Positions 8,737 to 14,935 of a stretch of 17,409 nt of DNA are shown here, one piece after another. The stretch is from positions 1 through 17,409 of the forward strand of contig JBPCNO010000117.1 in NCBI GenBank assembly GCA_051001135.1. Reading direction: 5' to 3'. The stretch comes from CAWHMN01 sp051001135. Lineage in GTDB: Bacteria; Acidobacteriota; Terriglobia; Terriglobales; Acidobacteriaceae. Made by a program: the position numbers and the translations under genes. The stretch's first letter is position 1; the number at the start of each line of letters is the position of its first letter. Under the pieces are notes generated by a model. That model had not been told where the DNA came from, did no database searches, and saw only the letters and a program-made list of their open reading frames with translations.

Positions 8737-10131
8737 CACTCTTCTCCAATCGCCTTTTTTAAATCGGCTCTGGCCTTCCAGAAAGCAGCGAGAGCTTCCT
8801 GCTGCTGGCTGTCGGCGGAAGCCAGGTCCGACTGCGTTTCAAATAAAACTCTGCTCAATGCCGCCTCGCGCTTCACCTGCACCTGAACTTCCTTGAGCTT
8901 TTCCCGCGCCGAGCGTTCGGTTGCATCGCTCAAGGCCAGTCGCCGTCGGGTGTTCTCCAATTGGCGGCACGCATTTCTCACTTCCAGAAGAACGCTGCGT
9001 TCCGTAGCACTCACTCCCACCTTGGCTTGCTCTTCCTTCACTCGCTTTGCCGCGTACTCCTGATGCCTGCGCCCCCAGTCCCACGGTTCCCACTTCAGCG
9101 ACAGACCAACGGTCCCGATGTTGCTGGGCACAATCCCTAGGTTCGCAGTCCCGAAGTAACTGAAGGCCAGACTGAGCTCGGGGATATACTCTGCCTTCTT
9201 CGCCCGCGCATCGTAATCGGCTTGCTTGGACCTGGAGCTTTGCCTTCTTCACGTCCGGCCGCTCTTGAAGAGCACGCGCTTCCATGGCTTCGGGGGTCGC
9301 GAGATCGGCATCCGCGTTGTCGATCGCTGCCACACGGAACTGCGTGTGGATGTCACGGCCCATCAGGTCGTTCAACTTTTCAGAGACCGATGCCACTCTG
9401 TCCATCGCATCGCTGATGGCATTCTGTGTCTTCAGCAGTTGCGCGCCGGCGTTCAGCAGATCCGATTCGAGGATCGTCTCTTTGCCCCGGTTCGCCAACG
9501 CCAGCCGATGTGATTCCTCGTAGTAAGGAAGTGACGCCTGAAGACTATCCAAGACACTTTGCGTCTCGATAACGGAGTAGTAAGCGCGCCGCACCTGGTC
9601 CACTACCTCCTGGCGCGTCTTCTCCTGGTCCTGCCGCGTACCCTCCAGCCCCAGCGCAAGAGCTTTCAATTGCAGATGCAGCTGGTACTGCGTCGAAAGC
9701 GGCTGGGTAACCGAGACATTCAAGGTGCCCGCCGGCTTTCGTGGGATCTCGATGTTCTGATCCGTTCCCGGGATCGGTCCAGTCGCGGTAAACGTCCCCA
9801 AAGAGCCGGCGGGAAACGTGACCGATGGCTTCGTGACCAGTTGGGCGCCGAGCCCCACAATCTGTGTATTCGCAAATCGTCGCGTCCGGTTCGCGGCCAG
9901 GTCATCGGCGGCCCGTTGCGTCTCGAGGCTGGCAGTCCTCAGAGTGCTGTTGTTTGCAACAGCTAGATCGACCGCTTGTTCGAGCGTCAACTCAGGAAGG
10001 TTAGGCTGTTGTCCCGCCGGCTGTGCAGCCGAGAGCACGGCGGATCGAGGTGTGAGTTCTTGGCCTCGCGCCAGCAACGCCAGCGTCCCTAACGTGAAGG
10101 CCAGACAAGCGGTTCGAGTGCTTCGTTTCAT
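8736..10131 (-). pseudogene. TolC-like outer-membrane efflux factor, broken by a +1 frameshift
   Basis: Residues 1-about 303 run from ATG 10131 with a Sec signal peptide (MKRSTRTACLAFTLGTLALL). They hold the first outer-membrane-efflux repeat (LPELTLEQAVDLAVANN, later RRAYYSVIETQ). After 'QERPDVKKAKLQVQ' the frame turns to nonsense. From about 9221 the family sequence resumes in the next frame as ADYDARAKKAEYIPELSLAFSYFG. It runs through GLSLKWEPWDWGRR and the second helical repeat to TGA 8738-8736. One extra base within CAAGCAAGCC (9228-9219) explains the change. The repaired length of about 465 residues is normal for the family. The gene leads the efflux operon and overlaps the adaptor start. 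With the break, export through this operon would need a different channel protein. Confidence 0.87.
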
Positions 10132-10175
10132 GAAGCGATGTTGCCTCGAACGCTATACGCTGGGGAGTAATGACA

Positions 10176-10198
10176 CGTAAGCCGTTCGTTAGCTTACG
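10176..10198. repeat. Inverted repeat between the TPR fragment and the efflux operon
   Basis: Perfect 7-base arms CGTAAGC (10176-10182) and GCTTACG (10192-10198) flank a 9-base loop. It lies 45 bases upstream of the outer-membrane factor start and 7 bases past the TPR stop. It could therefore be an operator for the efflux operon or a terminator for the gene before it. No T-run follows on the minus strand, which favours an operator slightly. Confidence 0.5.
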
Positions 10199-10204
10199 GT
10201 CGAT

Positions 10205-10870
10205 TTACGGTCTCGGCTGCTGAGACAGGTTCAGCTTTTTCAGAAGTTTGGCAAACCTGCGGTCAGCCCGGAGGGGATGAAAAAATGGCTCGACCGCTAG
10301 TAGATTTATGAAGTTTGTCTTGTCATTGATCGCTTTATCCAGGCATTGAAATGCCACATCGAAATCTCCCATCCCGATTGCGGCAAAACCTTTCGCCAGG
10401 GGAGTGACGTATAACCGGGCCGCGAGTTGATGCAGCCTCTCGATACATTCCCGGGCTCGCGAAACATTGCCTTCCCTGGCATGGGCGGCGGCAACCAGTC
10501 CGATATCCATTGGTGAGACCGAGGGCGAGAGATACTGAATGACCGCAGCGTAGTGTTGCTGCTGGAAGTGCAACAGCCCTTCATAGAATCGCGCCTCAGG
10601 ATAGTTACTATCCAGTTCGAAAGACCGCCGAAGATGCTCCGCGGCGGATGGATAGTCTCCCTCTACGTAATGAACGTAAGCCAGCCGCGCACAGTCGCTG
10701 GCGGAAAGCGGGTCCAGTTCAGCAGAGCGGCGGAGGCCTGCTTTTGCTCCCTTGATGTTCCCCTGGCACAGCAACGCCATGGCACGAAACATATGGGCCC
10801 GTGCGTGGCCGGGTTGTACTTTCAGAGCGCGGTCGTACATGCTATTCGCTTCATCCCACCGATACTCGAA
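10205..10870 (-). pseudogene. TPR-repeat protein, N-terminally truncated C-terminal fragment
   Basis: The frame opens just after an in-frame TAG (10873-10871), and its first Met is at 10840. It begins in mid-repeat (FEYRWDEANSMYDRALKVQP). About 220 residues of tetratricopeptide repeats follow, for example AERLRR-like helices with SAELDPLSAS and SFELDSNYPEARF spacing of about 34. The end, VTPLAKGFAAIGMGDFDVAF then AVEPFFHPLRADRRFAKLL, is the standard close of large CadC-type or Ser/Thr-kinase-type regulators with a TPR tail. The DNA-binding, kinase or cyclase half that should precede it is missing. An unrelated small ORF lies directly upstream, so I read this as a deletion or insertion remnant. 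A short stand-alone TPR protein from Met 10840 cannot be ruled out. Confidence 0.68.
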
Positions 10871-10962
10871 CTAGGCACGAAGTCCCCCGAGTACCGCGCA
10901 TGTTTCTCTCTGCCCAGAATCTCCCGGCACTCCTGTACTGTCAGCTTGCCTGTCTCTGCCAT
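10822..10962 (-). pseudogene. Small ORF, probably 3'-truncated and fused into the TPR fragment
   Basis: The ORF has 46 codons, from ATG 10962-10960 to TGA 10824-10822, with GGAG about 7 bases upstream (GGAGTGGGAGT before ATG). The first 25 residues look like a designed small protein (MAETGKLTVQECREILGREK). After 'HARYS' it becomes unordered sequence that is simply the TPR gene read in another frame. The likely history is a small gene whose 3' half was lost when it was joined to the TPR remnant. The join would be around 10870-10890. It follows the 51-residue ORF by 27 bases on the same strand. I do not know the family. Confidence 0.5.
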
Positions 10963-10989
10963 ACTCCCACTCCTTCGTTCCAGAAAATC

Positions 10990-11145
10990 TCACAGCGGAT
11001 CATCTTGCTTAAGGGGATGAACCCTCCGGTAGTCACGGCGAAGCCCCTCCACCTGTTTGATTAGGTCATGCAACGCGTACACCGTGTAGATGAACCCAGC
11101 CAACAACACGAGCAGTCCCATCTCAGCCGCATCCTTCAGTGGCAT
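10990..11145 (-). CDS. 51-residue single-span membrane protein, unknown
   Basis: The ORF starts at ATG 11145-11143 and ends at TGA 10992-10990. GAGG sits 4 bases ahead, in GTGAGGACAG before the ATG. The protein has a short polar start (MPLKDAAEMG) and one strongly hydrophobic stretch (LLVLLAGFIYTVYAL, residues 11-25). A charged tail with HDLIKQVEGLRRDYRRVHPL follows. The good ribosome site, the clean span-plus-charged-tail design and the closely following second small ORF argue that it is real. It lies in the accessory patch downstream of the nuclease gene. The function is unknown; small membrane partners of mobile elements or toxins have this look, but nothing here proves that. Confidence 0.55.
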   Translation of the reverse strand: MPLKDAAEMGLLVLLAGFIYTVYALHDLIKQVEGLRRDYRRVHPLKQDDPL

Positions 11146-11479
11146 CTGTCCTCACTCCCGCGTCAGGATAAACGTCCCCCTTCAGAATGTCTCCTATACG
11201 GGGAAAGGAAGACAGACCAGAACCCCTCGTAAGACCATCCTTGCGAGTGCTGCGAGGGACGACGTATGCCACAGTGTAGGCAAGCTATCCACTGGCGTTG
11301 CGGACCGTAGGGTGGCCTACGATGTGTTACTAATCGTAACACTCATGATAAGGAATGGGGTGCTGGCACAGGGGAGAACAGATGGGGAGACCCGTGGGAT
11401 ACATGGTCTGCGCTGTTGCCGACGCCGTTGGACTGCGTTGGGTGCTGCGCGTCAGCCACAACGAAAACCTAATCAGGCA
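11146..11479. other. Gene-free stretch with two palindromes
   Basis: Between the nuclease stop and the 51-residue ORF I find no supportable gene. A plus-strand frame crossing it (11090-11491) has no family-like sequence or ribosome site. It does hold two adjacent palindromes at 11306-11342, listed separately. The stretch should also contain the promoter of the small ORFs, though I cannot point to convincing boxes. Confidence 0.5.
11306..11342. repeat. Two adjacent perfect inverted repeats
   Basis: The first has arms CGTAGG (11306-11311) and CCTACG (11316-11321) with loop GTGG. The second starts 2 bases later, with arms GTGTTAC (11324-11330) and GTAACAC (11336-11342) and spacer TAATC. Both are exact. 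They lie between the nuclease gene and the small ORFs. They could be twin hairpins of a terminator or small RNA, or operators for a dimeric regulator such as the RHH protein encoded nearby. Confidence 0.6.
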
Positions 11480-12274
11480 TTAAAAGTCTAGTTCCCTGAG
11501 CTTAGACCCAACAAAGCTGTGACTCTGGTAGCCACCGTCCACACTCCACCAGTCATCCATCTCGTCCTTGAAGAGGTCTCGCGGAAGCCGATTAGCTGCG
11601 AGAGCATTTTCCCAGACTGTGATACCGGTGTGGTGCTCGTCTGGATGGAAGACTCTCTCCTCTAAGAGATCGCTGACTCTCTCTGACCGTTCTCTCCCAT
11701 CATCCAGCCGAATGTATCGGTTGTTTCTCAAGGTGGCTAAATCATAGTTGTGCAGAGTGAGCAACGCTGCAATCCGCGTATTGCGGATGGTAGTTTTCCC
11801 GACCATCTTGCCCCGGCCCTTGATGAACTCCCGTTCCATCTTCGACGAATCGAAGTGACCCAACTCAGGGCTGAACGGTATCGACCATCCCATATCGCCG
11901 TACATGGCACCCAGAATTGACTCGGGCCTGCTGAGATTGACGAAACCATTGCCGCCATAGAGCACCAGCACGCATACGCGCCCCCTGTATTCCCGGAACT
12001 TCTTCGTGCCAGCCTCTATGTGAGTTCTTATGGGGGCGCAAGGGTCATAGGCGAAGAACGAACTGGTAGGCAGAGGCGTGCAGATGTCTTTGACCTCAAA
12101 CAAAATCGGATCACACGATGGATGGTCAACCGTGAAGTCTGGCGGTCGCTTCTTGGCCGCCTCAAGCGCCTCATATCGATAGGAGACGCCATGTTCATCA
12201 AGATAGCTGGCAAACAGTCGTTCGCCTTCCGTCCAACGTCCTCGTTCATCTTGTGCCAGAGCATCATCCGCCAT
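11480..12274 (-). CDS. PD-(D/E)XK-like nuclease, uncharacterised
   Basis: The protein has 264 residues. Near the N-terminus, TEGERLFASYLDEHGVSYRY has a helix-borne Glu (16 or 18). KKRPPDFTVD (Asp46) and PILFEVKDI (Glu60, Lys62) follow. The order E ... PD ... 13 residues ... E-x-K is the active-site signature of the PD-(D/E)XK restriction-endonuclease fold. The C-terminal 190 residues match nothing I know. A basic stretch KGRGKMVGKTTIRNTRIAAL is followed by an acidic, Trp-rich tail (DEMDDWWSVDGG). I start it at ATG 12274. This overlaps the RHH gene by 11 bases. An upstream ATG at 12307 would lie deeper inside that gene. It could be a defence or mobile-element nuclease; the fold call is moderately sure and the role is open. 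Confidence 0.72.
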   Translation of the reverse strand: MADDALAQDERGRWTEGERLFASYLDEHGVSYRYEALEAAKKRPPDFTVDHPSCDPILFEVKDICTPLPTSSFFAYDPCAPIRTHIEAGTKKFREYRGRVCVLVLYGGNGFVNLSRPESILGAMYGDMGWSIPFSPELGHFDSSKMEREFIKGRGKMVGKTTIRNTRIAALLTLHNYDLATLRNNRYIRLDDGRERSERVSDLLEERVFHPDEHHTGITVWENALAANRLPRDLFKDEMDDWWSVDGGYQSHSFVGSKLRELDF

Positions 12275-12458
12275 TGCTATCCAGGTACTCCTCCAGAGCC
12301 GTTTCAAGTATCTGCTGATTGCTCTGCCGCGTCACTGCGCTGTAAGTCTTGAGCCTCACAAACAGGTCTTGCCCCAGCTTGACCGTTTGGACGACGCGCT
12401 TCTCTGGCTCTACAGCCTTCTTCGTGGTCTTCGTCTTCGTCATTCCCTCAGTCCTCAT
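12264..12458 (-). CDS. Ribbon-helix-helix (CopG/Arc-like) small protein
   Basis: The protein has 64 residues. A Lys/Thr-rich start (TKTKTTKKAVEPEKR) precedes a typical RHH unit. That unit has a strand VVQTVKLGQDL, a helix FVRLKTYSAVTRQ, a turn, and a helix SNQQILETALEEYLDSN. Such proteins bind DNA as dimers through the strand and often repress their own operon or act as antitoxins. The start at 12458 overlaps the recombinase stop as ATGA. A second Met lies five codons on, with GAGGG too close in front of it. The gene overlaps the nuclease downstream, so recombinase, RHH and nuclease form one coupled transcript. The order small RHH then larger enzyme recalls toxin-antitoxin layout, which is only suggestive. 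Confidence 0.75.
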   Translation of the reverse strand: MRTEGMTKTKTTKKAVEPEKRVVQTVKLGQDLFVRLKTYSAVTRQSNQQILETALEEYLDSNGG

Positions 12459-12957
12459 GCCGTAGCCACGAGTCGCGCTACTGTGGTCTTCGATAGCTTC
12501 ATCTGTGCAGCGATCTTCGCCGGCGAGAGACCTTGCTGGTGCATACTCTTCAGTTGATCGAGGTCACAGCCCACTCGCGGCCTACCGCCGATCCTGCCCT
12601 GCGATCTGGCCCGCTCTAGCCCCGCTACCGTGCGCTCACTGAGCCTCACCCGCTCCTGTTTGGCGATGGTGGCCAGAATCCCTATGACCGCCTCTCTGAA
12701 GATGCCACGGAGTCCAGATAAGCCTCTGTGAAGCTCCGGTAGTTGATCCCGTAGCTTGTGAGTCGTTGGAGGTGGTGCAACGTCTCCAGCACCCCTTCCC
12801 GGCTGAATCTGTCGAGGCTCCAGAAGAGCACCAGATCAAACTCCCGCCGTGATGCCGCCGCGAACATCTCCTTGAAGGCTGGCCGACCAGGATCGAAAGA
12901 CTGGCATTTAACCGACAGGCAGTCCGCTCCGCTCAGGCCAAGGGTCGTAGAAGCCAT
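12455..12957 (-). pseudogene. Serine recombinase (resolvase/invertase family), frameshifted and lacking its catalytic N-terminus
   Basis: Two frames give one protein. The first piece has the resolvase core (GRPAFKEMFAAASRREFDLV, LFWSLDRFSREGVLETL, YGINYRSFTEAYLDS) and then leaves frame. The next frame resumes with IFREAVIGILATIAKQERVR and continues LSERTVAGLERARSQGRIGG into a C-terminal HTH (LSPAKIAAQMKLSKTTVARL). One G missing from a GGG at about 12704-12706 explains the break. The part before GRPAF should hold the 'YxRVSTxxQ' catalytic serine but reads as unrelated sequence. The frame stays open to 13021 beside the tRNA without any such motif. The gene is thus doubly disabled. It sits upstream of, and overlaps, the RHH gene. 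Confidence 0.82.
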
Positions 12958-13023
12958 CGGAGAGCTAACTGGCCCCTTGTTGGCCCCGGAAGATTCGGGA
13001 ATCGTTGTAAATGCTTGATTCTA

Positions 13024-13098
13024 TGGTGGGCGCTGCAGGATTTGAACCTACGACTTCCACCGTGTGAAGGTGGCACTCTACCGCTGAGTTAAGCGCCC
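13024..13098 (-). tRNA. tRNA-Val (anticodon CAC)
   Basis: Read on the minus strand, the acceptor GGGCGCT pairs with AGCGCCC and is followed by A and an encoded CCA. The D-arm contains CTCAGCGGTAGAG. The anticodon stem CCACC/GGTGG holds loop TTCACAC, giving anticodon CAC for GTG codons. The T-arm has GTTCAAATC. The length is 75 bases including CCA. Its 3' end faces the recombinase remnant, and tRNA 3' ends are common integration sites. I found no second copy of the 3' end in this window. Confidence 0.96.
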
Positions 13099-13133
13099 GA
13101 ACGAGAGGGACGGAATCGATGGTGACGGATTTC

Positions 13134-13162
13134 ATCCTAACATCCGCAACCCAGATCGCCAA
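13134..13162 (-). promoter_or_regulatory. Sigma-70 promoter of the tRNA-Val gene
   Basis: On the minus strand, TTGGCG (13162-13157) and TAGGAT (13139-13134) are separated by exactly 17 bases. The expected start point is about 29 bases before the tRNA 5' end. Box quality and spacing are both good. The -35 box overlaps the tandem 10-mer at 13159-13178. Confidence 0.6.
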
Positions 13163-13178
13163 TCCGGACCAATCCGGA
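13159..13178. repeat. Tandem 10-base repeat, two exact copies
   Basis: CCAATCCGGA occurs at 13159-13168 and again at 13169-13178. It overlaps the -35 region of the tRNA promoter in the gap between the tRNA and the divergently read sigma gene. It may be a protein-binding site with 10-base (one helical turn) spacing, or chance. Confidence 0.5.
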
Positions 13179-13252
13179 TCACCTAACCAGGGGCGCCTCG
13201 TGGGATGAACGCAAATCTCCCTCCCTGACAGCAGCGCGAGCAGAATACTGGA

Positions 13253-13283
13253 TTGTTCTTCCAGTTCAGCGGGACGATACAAT
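13253..13283 (+). promoter_or_regulatory. Possible promoter of the sigma/anti-sigma genes
   Basis: A good -10 box, TACAAT (13278-13283), has a weak TTGTTC (13253-13258) 19 bases upstream. Transcription would start near 13290, only about 3 bases before the proposed ATG. If so, the sigma mRNA would be leaderless, which agrees with the absence of a ribosome site before 13293. Confidence 0.32.
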
Positions 13284-13292
13284 CGCTCTCGG

Positions 13293-14180
13293 ATGACGCC
13301 GGAGGATCCAAAGCGCAGGCGTGCGGGCGCGGACCCGAACCGGGCGCCTGCCGAAGATGAGGACGTTTCCGCGGGGCCAACGGCGTGTGAGGCGGACCGG
13401 CGCCCCAGCGGCGAAAGCGCCCAAGATCCGCTCGCACCTGGGCTCGACCCATTCCTGATCAACCTTGACGACGATAATGCGCAACCTGCCGGGAATTCTC
13501 GGGTTCCAGAAGATATGGCGACCGTAGCCCTTGATCGCGCGGGTTTGGACCGGAGCGGGCAGAAGAATAGCGTGCCGCGGCCGGCTGCCACCGCCGGATC
13601 GGTCTGGAAGGATCTCTCCGATGCCGAGATCATGCTGCGCGTGCGGGAAGGGGATGATTCGGGTTTCGATCTGCTCATTGAGAAGTATCGGCGCCCAATC
13701 GTTCACTTCATGTTCCGGATGGTGCATAACCAGGCGGTGGCCGAGGAGTTGGCCCAGGAGGTATTCCTCCGCGTCTATCGCTCGCGGACCAGCTACCGTG
13801 CGGAGGCGAAGTTCAGCACCTGGCTCTACCGCATCGCCACCAACCTGGGCGTGAATCATGCGCGGGACACGAAGCAGGAGCGCAGCGCATCCACCGTGTA
13901 TCTGGATCAGGCGGATGCGGAGACCGGACTTACGCCGGACGTGGCCGACGCCACACCGACGGTGGAGCAGCACATGCTGCGGGATGAGCGGTTGCAGGCG
14001 ATCCGGCAGCACGTCATGGCGCTTCCGGAACGCCAGCGCATGGCCGTCCTGATGCACAAGTACCAGGATATGGATTACAAGGAGATCGGAGCGGTCCTCA
14101 AGCTCAGCGAATCGGCGACCAAGTCCCTGCTGTTTCGCGCCTATCAGACGCTGCGCGAGCGGCTGAAGGAGTTTGTATGA
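13293..14180 (+). CDS. RNA polymerase sigma factor, ECF (RpoE-like) family
   Basis: The protein has 295 residues. Region 2 spans about 110-190 (GFDLLIEKYRRPIVHFMFRM, AEELAQEVFLRVYRSR, FSTWLYRIATNLGVNHAR). An acidic linker and region 4 follow (about 230-293: ALPERQRMAVLMHKYQDMDY, EIGAVLKLSESATKSLLFRA). It would direct RNA polymerase to an envelope-type regulon. The first 105 residues are a disordered-looking Pro/Ala/Asp-rich extension that ECF factors usually lack. No Shine-Dalgarno site precedes ATG 13293, so the true start is uncertain; Met75 (13515) is the next plausible one. The likely regulator is the membrane anti-sigma factor encoded next. The region 2/4 call is very sure and the N-terminus is not. 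Confidence 0.93.
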   Translation: MTPEDPKRRRAGADPNRAPAEDEDVSAGPTACEADRRPSGESAQDPLAPGLDPFLINLDDDNAQPAGNSRVPEDMATVALDRAGLDRSGQKNSVPRPAATAGSVWKDLSDAEIMLRVREGDDSGFDLLIEKYRRPIVHFMFRMVHNQAVAEELAQEVFLRVYRSRTSYRAEAKFSTWLYRIATNLGVNHARDTKQERSASTVYLDQADAETGLTPDVADATPTVEQHMLRDERLQAIRQHVMALPERQRMAVLMHKYQDMDYKEIGAVLKLSESATKSLLFRAYQTLRERLKEFV

Positions 14181-14312
14181 GGAAGACCCCAGCAGCCGCA
14201 TATAGCATCCGAACGGCGGAGAGAGTGAAAGGGTTTTGATTTGAAAGAGTTTTAGAATGAAACGCGCGTCCGATGCACACACCAGGCCGGGGGCCGGAAA
14301 GGAGCGATCGCA

Positions 14313-14825
14313 ATGACCCGCAGAATGACTGAGAAGAGGACCTGCCGACGGATGGAAACGCAGCTTGCGGACCTGCTGCTCGATCCGGCATCCGTGTCGG
14401 CTGAAGAGCGTCAGCATGTGGACGCGTGCGCCGACTGCCAGGCTGAACTTGCAGAGCTGCAAAGGACGGTGCATGCGCTTGACGGTTGGGCAGCGCCTGA
14501 GCCGTCGCCGTTCTTCGACACCAAGCTGCGGGCGCGCCTGCGGGCGGAAAGATCGGCGGCACCGGCAGGATTTCTGGAGCGCTTGCGCGCCCGATTGCTG
14601 TTCTCCAGCAACCTACACCTCCGCCCGGTAATGGCGGGTGTACTGGCGACGATCCTGGCGATCGGCGGTGGTACCTTCGCGTGGCTGGAACATGGCAACG
14701 TGCCGCCCGCGCAGGAATCGGCTACGGTGCGCGACCTGCAATCGCTCGATGGCAACGCGCAGGTCTTTCAGCAGCTCAATGTTCTGGACAGCGACGAAGA
14801 CGGCGTCGGCGGCGCTGCCAACTGA
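14313..14825 (+). CDS. Membrane anti-sigma factor with zinc-finger (HxxxCxxC) motif
   Basis: The protein has 170 residues. Near the N-terminus, HVDACADCQ gives His35-x3-Cys39-x2-Cys42, the zinc-binding anti-sigma pattern. An amphipathic region is followed by one membrane span at about 105-124 (PVMAGVLATILAIGGGTFAW). A short periplasmic tail ends with an acidic DSDEDG stretch. The start ATG 14313 has GGAG 8 bases upstream (14301-14304). It follows the ECF sigma gene after 132 bases and most likely holds that factor at the inner membrane until a signal arrives. The gap before it contains AT-rich GTTTTGATTTGAAAG and TTTTAGAAT, which could be a second promoter, but I cannot assign boxes with normal spacing. 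Confidence 0.85.
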   Translation: MTRRMTEKRTCRRMETQLADLLLDPASVSAEERQHVDACADCQAELAELQRTVHALDGWAAPEPSPFFDTKLRARLRAERSAAPAGFLERLRARLLFSSNLHLRPVMAGVLATILAIGGGTFAWLEHGNVPPAQESATVRDLQSLDGNAQVFQQLNVLDSDEDGVGGAAN

Positions 14826-14935
14826 CCGCTCGATCTGCTGATCGATGACTCGATGCATCTATGAGCAATTGCGGATGCAAACGGTGACGCGGAGGTGTTT
14901 GCTCCTACACGGGAAACGGGAGGTTCAGGAACACC

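Noticed and set aside
11090..11491. Plus-strand 133-codon frame in the gap downstream of the nuclease gene
   Set aside because: No family-like segments and no ribosome site. It runs antisense to the convincing 51-residue ORF and crosses both palindromes.
13024..13098. tRNA-Val 3' end as a proven attachment site of the islet
   Set aside because: I looked for a second copy of the T-arm or acceptor sequence at the other islet edge (10870-11480) and saw none. The recombinase is a serine type, which less often uses tRNA ends. It stays a possibility only.
12965..13678. Minus-strand 237-codon frame through the tRNA
   Set aside because: It spans the whole tRNA-Val gene and its promoter and is antisense to the sigma gene, so it is not coding.
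13266..14474. 402-codon open frame antisense to the sigma factor gene
   Set aside because: It lies opposite clear sigma region 2 and 4 coding sequence, reads as Arg/His-rich unordered protein and has no ribosome site. It is the shadow of a high-GC gene.
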